Assembly: GCA_003342815.1 (NCBI GenBank)
Contig: PTEX01000110.1
Coordinates: 1,776,052 to 1,840,051 of the forward strand
Length of the DNA stretch: 64,000 bases
DNA from: Eudromia elegans
Lineage: Eukaryota > Chordata > Aves > Tinamiformes > Tinamidae
Direction of reading: 5' to 3'
Shown here: positions 35,661 to 48,700 of the stretch, in pieces
How the letters are laid out: each line of letters starts with the position of its first letter
How positions within the stretch are numbered: the first letter of the stretch is position 1
Program-made: the position numbers and the translations under genes
The notes under the pieces: model-generated
Seen by the model: only the letters and a program-made list of their open reading frames with translations
Databases searched by the model: none
Told to the model about the DNA's origin: nothing

Positions 35661-36199
35661 TTTTGGGCTGTGTTGCAAGGCTGGGAGCGTGGCCTTCGCA
35701 TGCACTTATGATAGATGCAAAATCAACAATTGAATTAAAGCATGGCTGTCGAGATTCATGTTTGAGCATAACGTCTGAAAATACCTTCTTTGCAACACTT
35801 ACATGCCAACTACTTGCAAGCCTGACAACCTATATGCGAATAGGTAGCAGGACTAACTTGGCTGTGTGGCTCTTTGCAGCTGCTGTATTTTGTTATATCT
35901 ACTAAGAAAGAGAACACAATTTTCCAAAAGGTCCTGGCCTCTCTAGTGCATGTGGATTTGAAACAGTTCCTGAGCATATTGCAGTGGAGGGAGAATTTCA
36001 ATGGGTTCATTAAAGAGTGACTCAGCTTTCTTGTCAGGTCTCTGAAGAGAGTGCAAACCTAAGCCAGAACAATGAAGCCAGGGCAATATTTAATTTGTTA
36101 GTTTCTCTGTAGAAAGTAATTCATATGTGGGCTTGCTCTTTATTTTTTTTTTTTTTTTTAACCTACTGTTAGACACGTTTCGGGGTCAGAATCTGAGCA
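35661..36199. other. Noncoding stretch with T17 tract
   Basis: The frame at 35645-35905 is unrecognised. A T17 run at 36143-36159 followed by acctactgttag looks like a splice acceptor, but the long frame downstream is closed by TGA at 36194-36196 just before it opens. Confidence 0.55.
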
Positions 36200-36650
36200 T
36201 TGGCATTGCAAGCACAGCAAGTTGGTATTTATAAACTGCTGGGCACAGATGCAGCAAGAAGGGAAAGGCGGCGCGCATGGGCAGCGGTGGGAGCTTCACC
36301 CTTGCCCCCTAGGCATGTGCAGCAGGGAGGCGCAGCGTTCCCCACCTCCCCTGCCCTTTCCCACTGCACTGATGGGTCTGTCCGCAGGCCTCGCAGCGAA
36401 GCTCCACGTGCTGACCCACGTGGCTGCAAAGGCGCCTTTCCCTCTCCCTGGGCTCCTTTTGTCACCCCCTGTCCTGTGCTGGGTTACGTGGCAAAGGGCT
36501 GCGGTTGGGAAGAGCCTGGAGGAGGAGCAGAGCTGTGTGATGGAGACGATAAGAGCCGCCGGTGCGAGGAGCGAAACGGGATCCGTCTGTGTCTGGAACA
36601 CGCGATCCTGGGGCACTTGAAAAGCTTTTCATGGCCAGAAATTTGAGACA
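36200..36650. other. CpG-enriched patch with double CACGTG E-box
   Basis: Roughly 20 or more CpG dinucleotides occur in 450 bp, against a CpG-poor background. Two canonical CACGTG boxes sit 12 bp apart at 36405-36410 and 36417-36422. The patch is stop-poor in several frames on both strands (36200-36646 and 36222-36620 plus, 36296-36616 minus), which fits high GC better than coding. The longest, 148 codons, starts with TTG and matches no family I know. It may be a small CpG island, a distal promoter or an orphan island. Confidence 0.4.
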
Positions 36651-37878
36651 TCAAGTGCACGGGGAGTAGAAAGGGCCTAAGTGGCAAGCGTTTCTTTCCA
36701 GGGAAGTGGTAATAGACACTGCATCCCAGATTACTTTTTTGTAAAACGGAGGTGCTTGTTAGTTTTGGCAAGGAATTTTTGAGGTCGTCTCCCTTTGCAA
36801 ACGAATAGCGGGCCATAAGCTCCAGGGTTTGAGAGTTGCCAGGCCTTTGCCCTTAATTTATATGGTTAAAAAGTTAATTTCCTTAAGCAAAATGGGCCAT
36901 TTTAACAGACTACAAATTTACTTGGGAGAAAGACTGTTGGTTGGATGAAAATGTGTTGTGCCTAACTTGGAGGGAACATACTGAACCATTAGAAAAATCT
37001 CATACTGACATTTTCAGGACAGAAAGTTTCAGCTTTGTTTAGAAATAGAGATTCACTTGATTACAATTTCAGTAGAGACTAAAAAGTATTCAGATGTTCG
37101 AGACTGAAAGAGATTTTTGCTCTTAAATCAGGATTTTTCTAGGTAATTTTGACTTTTATCTTTAGTCAGAAACATTTATTAATTCTCAAATATGCCTATC
37201 ATTGGTTCTGTTTTGTGACTCACTTGCTAGAGATGCAATAAAGGTCAAAGCACTGGGGATTATGCTGAACATGTATGTGGAGTTTACTCTTTAACAACAA
37301 GCTGCAAAGTTATGCAAGATGAGCAAATTAAAAGAAGGGATAAACTAAATTGAATGAGACAGGAATACTATTCTGGAACCTTAGAGAGGAGCAGACAACA
37401 AAAGTTCAGAAGCCTTCAATAGGCTTTGTGTAAGGATTGGAAGTTTTCTTATCTCAAGGTTCTGCAAAAGGTTAAGACGTGTTGTTTCTTTTATTTTTTT
37501 CACTCTTCTAGTTATATTTTTATGCAGCTAGCTGCTGTGTGATAGAATGACATAAATTGATTTTAACAAATGGAATATGTTACAGAGTTAATCCTTCCAT
37601 TTGAAAGATGAAGAAGGAAGATGATGAAATCATATGGATTTAAGTTCTATACTGATGACTACAAGACAATGGACATACTAGTGCAAAGGCTGTGGAACAG
37701 GAGTTTAAAAACATGAATTTATTTGGGATACTCTGGCAATGCCCACTGCCAATTCTTTACTAGTAAACACTCCTTTTAATTTTGAACTTGAAGGTTAAGG
37801 ACCAAACGCTGCAAGCACACACATGTTTACTTAGCCTCAGTGCCTCCTGTAGTATGTCCCCTGGCAGCAGAGTAACTC

Positions 37879-37924
37879 ACACATGTTAAATATTCACAGG
37901 CTCGATTCAAAATTTAACATGTGT
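37879..37924. repeat. Inverted repeat, 13-bp perfect arms
   Basis: acacatgttaaat (37879-37891) is exactly complementary to atttaacatgtgt (37912-37924) with a 20-nt spacer. Both arms contain an ACATGT core. No transposon terminal structure is evident around it. Confidence 0.7.
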
Positions 37925-40903
37925 TAAACTTCTGTGCAAATCTGTGTGATTACATTTGGTTCAAATTCAGTGATCCCTCTCCTCCGTGAAATACCTAATG
38001 CACTTCTGAGCTTCATTAAAATAAAGTAAATTTAAAAAGTAAGGAGGAGGAATAATCCCGAGAGATTTGTTTTCAGCTGATTAGTGGCCCGCGGTACTCA
38101 GGGTTCGGTGTATGTCCCTTCCTGTGCATAGATTTTTACCACAGTTGCAATGACATCACAACATAAAAGCTGAGAGAGACAGGCTGACTGTTTTGGGATT
38201 TGATGTTAAAACCCCTTCCCAAGCAAGCCAGTAGTGATGTTAACTTTTGGTTGTGTTTGGCTGCCGCTGCCTTTTTCTAATTTTTGTGGAAGAAGGAAGC
38301 TAGCACGTCTCTATTATAACTTGGTCATGTCAGTAACTTTTTATGACTCTTACTGCAGTGAACGGTCCACACGTTTAAGACATACATGTACACACATGTG
38401 TCAGTGACTACAGCAAACCCTCACCGTAGGGCAAAGGAGCTGGACCCGACAAAGAAGGACCAATGTTAGGACACCCTTATCCTCTCTTGACTGCATTCTT
38501 GGACTAAATAATTATTGTTTTCATTTTAACATGTACAAAACACCACTGAGAAAATGAGGCACTTTGGTGCTATTCTCAACAACTAACTGTGCCCTAGAGA
38601 AGCTTGTTTCCTTCTGTAGTCAATGAACACACTGAAGAGGGTAAAATAGGGCACCTGAGTTAAGCTTTCGCTTGGCATTTCCCTCTAGAGCCTGAAGACC
38701 CCCATCTCTGCCCCTACTGCCTGGGGGGCTGCAGGGAATGTGCTCTCCATGGGCTGCTGGTTTTGGAAATATTCCAGCATCGGCTCAGGTGCGATGTACG
38801 TGATCCTGCAGGCTGTGGGAGGCTTCTAGAAGGAGCTGTAAGATTGAATCCCCTACTTTAAGACTCAGTGTGAGACTAGAGATAACCGAAGCATCCTGGG
38901 TTTCATTTTACTTGTCAAAAAACTGTTGAAACGGGTGCTGGGCTAGTTTTATCTCACTTGGAGCATTTTGGGACTTCTTGAAGTGCAAGTCAGTTACTGA
39001 ATGTCAAAATTACTGCTTCTTTAGGACCAATCCTAAGCTATTCAAATCACACATGCATGGCAGTTTGCAGAAAAATGTCTTGTGGTGGCTTTCTTGATTA
39101 GTGAAAATGATTTTTCTTATTCCTGGTGTGAAATAAGTGGGGTGGGTGAGCTACTACACTGCTATCACATTATTGACACATTATATTGTATACCATGACT
39201 TCAATGTGACTGGAGTGATGTTTTACAAGTATTGTATCTTAATTTAGCTCATCATTAGGGATTTGATACAAAGCCATTAAAATGAATGGGAAAAATCCCC
39301 ATTTGCCTCAATGCATGTTGGCAAAGGAGTAGAATCATTAGGCTATGCTTTGCAAGCTCCTCCTTAACAGAGGAAGTTGCCTATTAGCAAACTGCATTTG
39401 AATAACTCATCCATTTTGGAAGGAGGAGATGGTTTTGGCACTGAGGTAAGACATGGAATAGAAGACCTGTGCAAGAGCACGGCTTTCTCTGGCTCCGAGT
39501 GCATCAGAACTTGCTCTGTATTAGTTCTGCAGAGGCCAGTGTACTTCATGGTTATTGATTCACCTTGTTGATAACTGCAGCATGCTGCTAATAAATGAAC
39601 CTGCTGAAAACTAATCCACCTATATTATATTTGCATAGCTATATTTGTTGGTATCAATTAAGTTCAGAGGGCACAGAAAGGTGGTTTGAATTTTCTTGAA
39701 TTTGTGATGTTTAGCATGTACAAAGGGGTGGCAATCGTCTAAAAACTTGAGCTGTATTGTTAAGATTTCCGTTCACCGCATATTACTTGCTTTCTTTTTT
39801 CCTCACTTCAAATGAGAGAATTATATGGGAATGGAAGAGGGACAATGAAAGAGCATGAGACTTAATTTAGTAATTTCCCTTTTACCAGGCTGTTTTGATT
39901 CGCCATGCAGAATGCTGTTGATAACTGTGTTCCTTTTCATTGGAGATGCCATGTTAATGCTTTCCTGCTTTTACTGCAATCACACTCTGACAGGTTCTCT
40001 CTGGTTTCATAATTTGCTATTTCATTTGGAAAAAAAAAAACCCCTCTGCACATCTTTTCTTAAAGAACCAGGACCCAGACTTGCTCAGGTATACTCAGTG
40101 CTTAAGTAACTTGAAGAAGACATTCCAACTTGAGGGATTCCAGCCACAGCCGCTGAGTCCCACCCCTAAAATGCAGCCTCTCGCCCTGTCAATTGTGCTG
40201 ATACAACTGTTTGTGGGGCCATGCACTGTTAATCTGTTCAGTGATCTGGTTTAAGTGGTCCTCTGAAAGACAGCGTTTATTTTTAACCCTCCTCTGGCTT
40301 GCAGCACATGTCCCCAAATCATTTGTCAGCATAATGGATAGTAAATAACTACTCCTTCAGGGTGCCTAGGATTTCCAGAGTTTGAACACAGACTGGTTGG
40401 ATGTGCAAACACCTAAAAGATCTGCATCTAGATAGCTGTCTGGCTTTATATTCTGAGGGAAGGAGAATAGGTGCAAAAGTTCTTGGTTACTACAGCCAAG
40501 GGCTACAGAAATTAAGATCTGAAAGAAATAACGGCCCTACTATTTATCTGGGGTTTTTTTCTCCTTCAAAGGTAAGATAAATGAGGCTTAAACTATCCCT
40601 TGCAATGTAATGTAGAAATTTTATTTCACTTGTAACCCAGACAGGACAAGTCAAAGAAGAACAATGAAGGTATTTGCATGGTTCTAGAAGGAAGTCCATC
40701 ATAGTTTCTGAAATACCTGTATAACAAACAGTCCAGTAGCCTCACTTGCTCAAACGTGAAGGGCATCTGAGTCATCTGAATGGGGCTGGGATATGTTATA
40801 CCCGATATATAAGCTATGTATACCCTTCGAGAGAAGCAGATTAAAAACTACATAAGATAGGACATCTAAACAGTGCTAGGCAGCTCTGTTGAGGCAGTTG
40901 GAT

Positions 40904-40958
40904 GTAACTTGTGTTTAAGTTGTGTGTAACTTGTACTTTGTATGCAACTTGTACTTTG
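40904..40958. repeat. Short imperfect tandem repeat, unit about 18 bp
   Basis: gtaacttgtactttg (40926-40940) and gcaacttgtactttg (40944-40958) are spaced 18 bp apart, and a more diverged copy, gtaacttgtgtttaag, precedes them at 40904-40919. Confidence 0.8.
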
Positions 40959-42349
40959 AACGCAAAAGCCCTCTAAATCTCGTCACCTGACCATGACACA
41001 AAGTGGTTCCTCTCAGGTTCAAAATTTAGTATATTTTTATTTGTATCAGAAGAGGTCTTAGAACATGCCCAGACGAGCCATACATGGCCCCTTGGCCTGG
41101 GTACCAGGTTCTAAGGAAATAGCTGGTTTCTGTGTTGTGAAGCTTGCAGTGAGATAGAAAGGACAGGAGAGAGTATCTCAAAAGGATCTGAAGGTGGCCA
41201 AGCAACAAGTGAATAGATAAACCAAGGCAAAACTTAAATCTCTTGATTTTAAATCTTCTGCCCCATTGTTAAAACTAGAAGATCCTAGTCTTCTGTACTG
41301 AACATTAAAAGAAAATTAACTGCCTAGTATGTGAGTAATGTGTCTGGATCTGAAGTACATCAGAGATATCTGTAGTGCTTGTGGCAAGCATGAATGTGTC
41401 AAACTTCTTGAACACACGAAGCACACGAACAGCTGGATCGCTCAGAGGTTTGATGCGCAGGTATTGCAGCAGCAATATGGCAGAGCTGTCTGGCCAGCTA
41501 GGGGTAAAAGGTTTGTGTAGGGATCACTGAATATCCAGTAATCTTGGTAAAATAATAATTCTACTGACCTTCTTTGTAAAGTACCTTATTCCTAAACCAC
41601 TGAAAGACTGTTTCAGAACTCATTTGAGCCTCTCTGTGAAGTGGGTACGTATTTCTCAATCTTGCTGCAATGGAGAAGTCTTCACTAGGCAGCATTTATA
41701 AAGAGGATGGGTTCTCTTGGCGGAGTCGGGGAGAGACAGTGTTCACTTCATTGCAGCTTTGTGAAACAGTCTGTCATGATGTCCTGTGGACCGGCTTCGA
41801 CTCCAGGGAGATTGCCTCAGTTCCCACAGAATCACTGCAAGCTGTGAATTACTACAGTGATGATCTGTAGATTTGCAGCCCTGATAAATAAGTCTTTTGG
41901 TAGCACAGAGTGTATTTGTCAATAATGGGCATGAATTGTTTTAAAGCTACAAAATAGGAGCTGTATTTTTGAGACCGAGGTATGTAAAGACAGTGTGTAT
42001 GCTGTTTGTCACTTGTGCTTTACCTCATTCTACATGGATGCTTGGAGTACACAAATACAGATTATTCTAAGAAATAAGATTTTTTTTTTCTGACTCAACT
42101 TTGTCACCTGATTCACAGGCCCCCTAAATAGTAGGTATTTGATATCTCCCACCATGATTTACCATTAAAGTTTTCTGTGCTGTTTCCAACTCTTCCACTG
42201 TTTACTTCTCATAACATGCCATGGGGATGAGGAATTTCTTTGTGAAGTCTATATTCTTCATTCCAAGAGGATGGGAAAGATAGGTTATTTGTGCATAGCT
42301 ACTATTATTAATACTAAAAAGTGAAATTAACGTCATCTGCTGTGCTGGC

Positions 42350-42770
42350 TGCCTTTTTCTGGCCTTATCAAAGAGGAACGTGTGGAAGGCAGAGTTTAAT
42401 GAGGAGAGGGAGTTTCTGTACTTTCTAATGGAGGTTGATCTGGCTGATTATTGAGAAGCGCATTGCTGATTACTTTTTCATTCATTCCCTCTCTCTCAAC
42501 AGACATCACTGAACCACGTGCAATTTGTAATAGTAAATTAGAGGTGATTACAAATGAAACCCTTTGCATCCAATCATCCCAGAACTTGGGGAAGCAGGTT
42601 TCAAATTTAATCCAGCTGTGATCCTTTCCATAAACTCTGATGTTTTATTTCTGTTTTTCTTGTTGTGTGTATTATATTTTTAGCCAATGGTTAATTTTCC
42701 TGAATGGCAGACTGCAAATTTGCTGATGATTGGGCAAGATTATGATATCATGTTACCAAAAATACTTACA
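42350..42770. promoter_or_regulatory. Candidate conserved noncoding element
   Basis: Unique sequence with a TCF/LEF-like atcaaag (42367-42373), a CACGTG E-box (42525-42530), ggtgattacaaat, tttgcatccaatcatccc and ccaatggttaatttt. It has no simple repeat or long frame. The enhancer interpretation is inference from motif texture. Confidence 0.3.
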
Positions 42771-45700
42771 TGTTGCAACTACTAATATGATTTGAAATAC
42801 GGTACAGATGACCTTCCTAGCTAAATAAAATGAATGAATAAATAACTGATACAGTTTTTGCCATGGGCTCTCCGCAAGGTTGTGATCCAAAGGAGGAGGC
42901 AGACAGCTCAAGAAAGGCAGCTCTCCTTTGAGACAGCATTTGGCTATTCTTAGTTAAGGAATTCCTGCTGGTTTTAGTATGTCAGCATCTGTTTTGATAA
43001 TAGTCATCCTGTTCAGCAGAAGCATTGCTGTTCTGTAGGAACCTAAGGCATGCCAGACTCATAAATGTCATTTAATGGATATTGCAAACTGCTGGAAACC
43101 TGAAGGGGGTTCAAATTCGGTGTGAGCAAAACAGTTCTAATGACGGTAAATTGCTCACCATTTCTTTGCTTCAGTCATTTCTGCTCTAAAAATGGGTAGA
43201 AAGGAGGACCACTCTGGGGAGAGGGAAAAAAAAGGGAGAGAGATTCTGTATTTGAGTGTGAGAGCTATCTTGGTTTAAAAATTGTAGAGAACTATTTACT
43301 GGTTTTCTGTTTTAAGCATTTTAGAAGCATTTCCCAAATTCAACAAGAGGATGAGAAAAATGTGGCTTTTGAGCTACTGAGAGTACTAAAAACACAATAA
43401 AAATAAAGGCCAACTCAAGCTGGAAAAGCTTCTGGTAAAACAAACCTTGCTTTGGCATCAGAGTGAAGAATATAAAGCAAAAGGACAAATTCATGATGTG
43501 ACGTGTTTTTGTGCTTGCTGCTTGTGTAATCTACACTGGTTGCACGTAGGTTTAAGGACACTAATATGGCGCTGTCAGCCCTCAACAGTGGGATGCTGGT
43601 TAGTGCCAAGCAGAATGCCTCAAATTCATTGCAGGTAACTCCTTAGAAGCACATTAAAAGCTGAGCTGCCATTACATGAATTCTATTGGACCAAAGCCCT
43701 TAAACTGAAATGCAGAGGATATGGAAAGGAATCTCAGGAAAAGACTGCTAGTACTAAGACTTTTTTAAAAGCTGTGTAATTGGTCACAAGAGGACCCAGT
43801 GAAACCTGGCATTAACTGAGGTATCTCTATCGTCTCCACATCCTCTAGACATTAGTTCGTCAACCTTGGTTGAAACATGTGCTTGCAAAGAGAAAAGACC
43901 TGGATAGTCCGTGTATTTTTACCTTTTAATGTCAATAGGAGATTTTATCATTAATTTGATATGTTAGTAACTGAGTCAAGTAAATTGTCTGGGGTTTGGT
44001 TTTTTTTTTTTTTTTTTTCTTCTGGTTTTCTTCTGAACCAAACCAGAACCCAAAGGCATTGCAATATAAATCAACCTACTTCCAGACTCCGTGGAGAACT
44101 TTGAAGCTTCCCATTAGTTGTTTTAATAATGTCTTTGACACCTGATACCTTGACAGCAATTCCTTAGATGAATTAGTTTCATCTTACTGAATGTGTTTAA
44201 GATACTGGGCCTGATTTAGCCCTATATTAGACTGAGATCACCCTCTCTTAGGTGCTACAGACTGCAAAGAACTGGAGAGATTTATAGTGTGGCCATCAAA
44301 ACTGCATATGAAATCCTACTATTAAATATACCATATATTGTTGTGCCTGCAACATGTTTAACAAAGCCCATAAGTGATTCTTAAAATACTGCCAATGTGG
44401 TAAAAGACTAGGATTGATTTCTCTGACTTGCTACATCCAGTGGACTTAAATATTCATAGTCTTCAGCTTGTAGTACAGTAACTTAATAACACGCTATTCT
44501 GAAGAGGGAGAGATGCTGTGAATCTTGTGGTACTGCTAATGGATTTGAAGAGGATGCTAATGCATTGTACCAGGAAGTGAATTGAGCTTTTGTGTGTAAA
44601 GGGGGATTAGAAAATATAATTATGAAAAAGCAACAGTCACAGGCTTGAAGAAGCTTCATTGATGTGCGGCTGCTACAAACAACATGTTTTGTTGATGAGA
44701 AAGATGACTTTGATGGGTATGCATGCTGCAGTAGTAATCTTCTCTATGAAGTCACATGGAATGTATTATAGAAAGAGCCGTTTTGTGAATTATGAAGAGA
44801 AAATTAAATGTAAAGTCTGATATTGACAAAAACCCATGCAGCTTTTCATTTGAAATAACAGTTGCCTACAGAAAGCTAAGCTTTCACATCAAGAACTGCA
44901 TGAAGGCTTTGGGGAAAAAAATACAGTATGATATAACTGCCAAGCCAAAAGAAAACTATTTCTTTTTTTCCCCTAAAGGGAACCAAGAAATTTAATAATT
45001 CATGATATCCAGCTGAGTATGGGAGAAGGATCTAAGCGTTTTTGAATATCATTCTCTAGATCAGAAGAATGAAAGGCTTGTTGTTATAAGTTGTGAATAT
45101 CATTGATTTGGACGTCATAAATCAGCAGTCTAGTTTATGAATCCTGCTCTTGAGTGCTGATCACTTTAAATATTAGCAAGTATGATTATATTTGCTGTTT
45201 CAGGTGTCTGTTTTGCCACTTGCCATGAGTGTGCTCACTGCTGTATGCTATAGTTACTGTCTTGACCTTCCACACACAAGCATGAACCATCACCATCCAT
45301 CTCTCTTGTGGTGACCAAGGTGTCATGTTTTGAGAAGCATATAAACAAGTGCACATCCAGAACACTTAGGAGAACACATAATGCTTGTGTACCTTCAATT
45401 TCTAACATGAAATTGATCATATTTCTCCCATATTTTTGAAATCACAACCTATTAGGATTTCCAGTGTGCCCACAGCCATTTTCAGGAGATTGAGGTTGAA
45501 AATGAGGACTCATTGAATTCTAGTTCCCTTTTCTCTAGTGAAAGAAGCTATGCATGGTCTTATGTGTGCAGTCTGAAGTCTTTCTGACTTTACCATTGCC
45601 AAGATTTCAGAGAGAAAGGCTGGGGGTCCTGGGCCATGGTATACCAGCTTCTAGTTTTGAAACGTCTCTTTACTGTTTAAAGTAGGATTGGTGTAGTATA

Positions 45701-48700
45701 GTCCCCTTTCATGATGAGGACTTCTGTGTCTGAAAATGGGTGCCGTAAGTTATATACAGCATCAAGTCCCTTCTTAAGGGCAAGAGAATTTGGCCCTAAG
45801 GAATACTAAATTCCTTAGCGATAAGACACAAAGCACAGAGCCTGCCTGTTGAAACAAGGCGTGCTTAAACAGGGGAAAACTGAACAAGGTGTAATCATTT
45901 ACTGCCCTTTATCCTCTCTTTTTAATTGTATAACAGTGTATGCGGATTACACTAGAAGGTTTTTATTCAGAGAAATGCATTATTGCACCAAAATACAATA
46001 CTTAGCTTTTTTTCTTCTTTTTTTCTCCATTATTTCAAAATAGTTTTCCTCTTGTATCAGAACCAATGGAGATAGTGTAAGAGAGAGTATAATCCTGCTG
46101 TGTACTTTAGAAGGCATAGTGTAACCATCCATACCAGAGAAAGAGTCAGCAGCAATACTGTTGCTTCAGCCACGGCGTTAGACCATTTTCCAAAGCATAT
46201 GAATGTCTGGAGACAGTCAAATCCAGAAAAAAACCCAAAATACTGCAGATTTTAGCACTAAGCCTGGACAGACGCTCATAAATTCAGAATGTTTTGGGCT
46301 TGCATAGAAATATGTGAATAGTTGGGTTTATTTTTGTTTGTTCACCGTTCCAAAAATTTTTGAAGAGGAGAAACTGTCTTAGTCTGGATTAAGTCTTCAA
46401 AATGAAATAAACAAAAACTTGTTTGAATTGTCACATTTTCAACACATTTCATTGAAATAAGCCTGAAATAAAATGTTCTGTTTAATTTTCATGTTTTTTT
46501 TAATAAATATAGCTTTTTTTAAGATAAAAATTAAAATGAGTCTGATAAAATTTGTATAAGCGTGTAATATTTCTTGAAGTTTCCCAATTTAGAGTGTTTT
46601 TATCCAAAATACTTATACTCATCTTTAATTATATTGGCAAGGCCTCAAAGTTGTTCCAGCCTTCATCAAAGAGCAGCATTCATGTGCTGGACAAATTTCC
46701 TTGTTGATGTAGCCCCAACTCGCTCTCAGCATTGTTGAATCTGCCTTTTATACATTTCCATCACACATCTTAGTTCCTTTAGACAACAAAATTATATGCT
46801 TTGGAGGCAGCAGTACAGTGAGAGGGTAACGGTGGCCATTACACACTGAACAATTCTATTATCTCAAATGCACAAAGCCTGTTAAGTGCTGCATCTTCTC
46901 TTGTTTGAAAACTCATATACAAGAGTAAAATACATTTTTTTTTATGCTTTATAATTTTAAGTAATTTGAAAATGTAACCTGAGGTTAGTTATTGGAAGTG
47001 AACCAAAATTACTCTTGGTTATAATATGATTCATTAGTTTAAGAGGGTGGAATTGTTAATATTAGAGTTCAGATTTGGTTGCTTGACCAGGCTATTGACT
47101 GAGTCTTTTAAAGTTCCGTATGTTTTAACTCTGAAAAGCATGAATGAAGGACCTTATTCATGAAAGAAATTGGAACCACTTCCGACCATTCCTCATGTAG
47201 CTTAAACAAAGAAAAATTGACGCATGACTTTCCAGGAGGAATTCTCCAAGTGCGTTTGCTCCTGTGCAGATTGGAACATGTTCATTATAATATGCAAATA
47301 GGGTAAAGATTTGAGGTGGGGGAAAAGGTTTGAAAGCAGAAACAGCTGTCCTCCTTCACCGCCCATTTCCCCGTCAGACATGGGGAAGGTTCAGCATAGA
47401 AAGGCACACATTTATGAAAAGTAGACTACAGTCTTTGCTGCTGTTGTGGAGGAAACATAAATAAATGTAACCATGTGCTTTCTTCTGCTAGACCAATTGC
47501 TTAATTTAAACTCTATGATTCAGTAATTATAAGGTAATGATAAATTTAGCACACATATAATAAAATTTATTATGCAAGAGAACATGATCTGAAAAACAAT
47601 CCAGTTAAATCTACCCATAATGTTGTTATAAAGACCATTTTACTGCCTTGTGGCTTTGTCCAAGTCATACCTTTCTCCATGTCTCTCCACTGGCTTGCCT
47701 TTGGCTATTGTATTGTATATGAAATATTTGTCTTTATTTCCAAGGCTCTTTTATTTTCTGACAATTTTTTAACCATTCCTTATACAGTACTGAAATTTGA
47801 CTGTTGCTTTTCTGTGTTATATATTGTCAGCTTCTCTTCCATACCATGCCATTTGGGAAGAGCTCTTCATAAACATCTTCACTGTTTGTCTTCAAACTTT
47901 CCTTTTCAATACCAATTTAAAAAGGAAAGGTCTTTCCTACCTTCCTATATTTTTTCTTTCTTGCTGAGGGAGTAAATAGCTGTATCTGGATAGACTCCAG
48001 CTGTTCAAGACCAAATCTTAATTTTATCTCAGAGAGGTTTGCTAACATTGCTTGTTTGTAGAACTAGTAATGAGTTGCATGCATTGTTTCTTTGTTTTCG
48101 ATTTTATAGTGAAGGTTCTGAGGACAAGGGTTTTCCTTACATATGTGATATATCTGACATGCATTCACTTTTTTCTCTTCCAGGAATAGATTTTGGTCTG
48201 TAAATGTTTGAGTATAGTCCACAAAAGGTTAAGGGTGGCTGGCACTGCTCCACCACAGGGAGGGATTTTTTTAAAAGGGTTATGGCCCTGGATGACACTG
48301 TAACAGACTGGATCTCTTTTGGTTAAGACATGAGTCAGTGCCTTGAAAGAACCACCATCCCAGAGGGTCTCAGGCAGCACTCAGCTGCAAGCCTGGGGAG
48401 CCGTCATCTCAGACTTGCATTGGAAACGGAAAAGTCTGAAGGGTTCAGATCCTTGTCTGTTGTGAGTTGGTTGAATAATCTGTGATGTTTGACTTGGGAG
48501 CCATCCTAACTGGAGGAAACCCTGAAATTATTTGGGAACAATCTTGACCAAAGGACAAGATAAAGTACAATATTTCATTTCTCTCTCTGTGTCTCTGGAT
48601 TTTGTAACAGATTTCTGTGTTCTGCATCATAGTGGAAGATATTTTAATATAGGATTTAGGATTGGTTTTCTCTTAAAGAGCATTTTCAAAGAGGCTAGCA

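Larger units (their letters stand above)
36651..42349. other. Noncoding stretch, no gene seen
   Basis: No supported exon. It contains a 13-bp-arm inverted repeat at 37879-37924 and a three-copy imperfect repeat at 40904-40958. AT-rich unique stretches around 36840-37600 and 39590-39900 have a conserved-element texture but no diagnostic marks. Frames at 39364-39571 overlap on both strands. Confidence 0.55.

Noticed and set aside
36200-36646. 148-codon plus frame as an exon after the T17 acceptor-like tract
   Set aside because: An in-frame TGA at 36194-36196 closes it upstream, it lacks an early ATG, and GC content explains its length.
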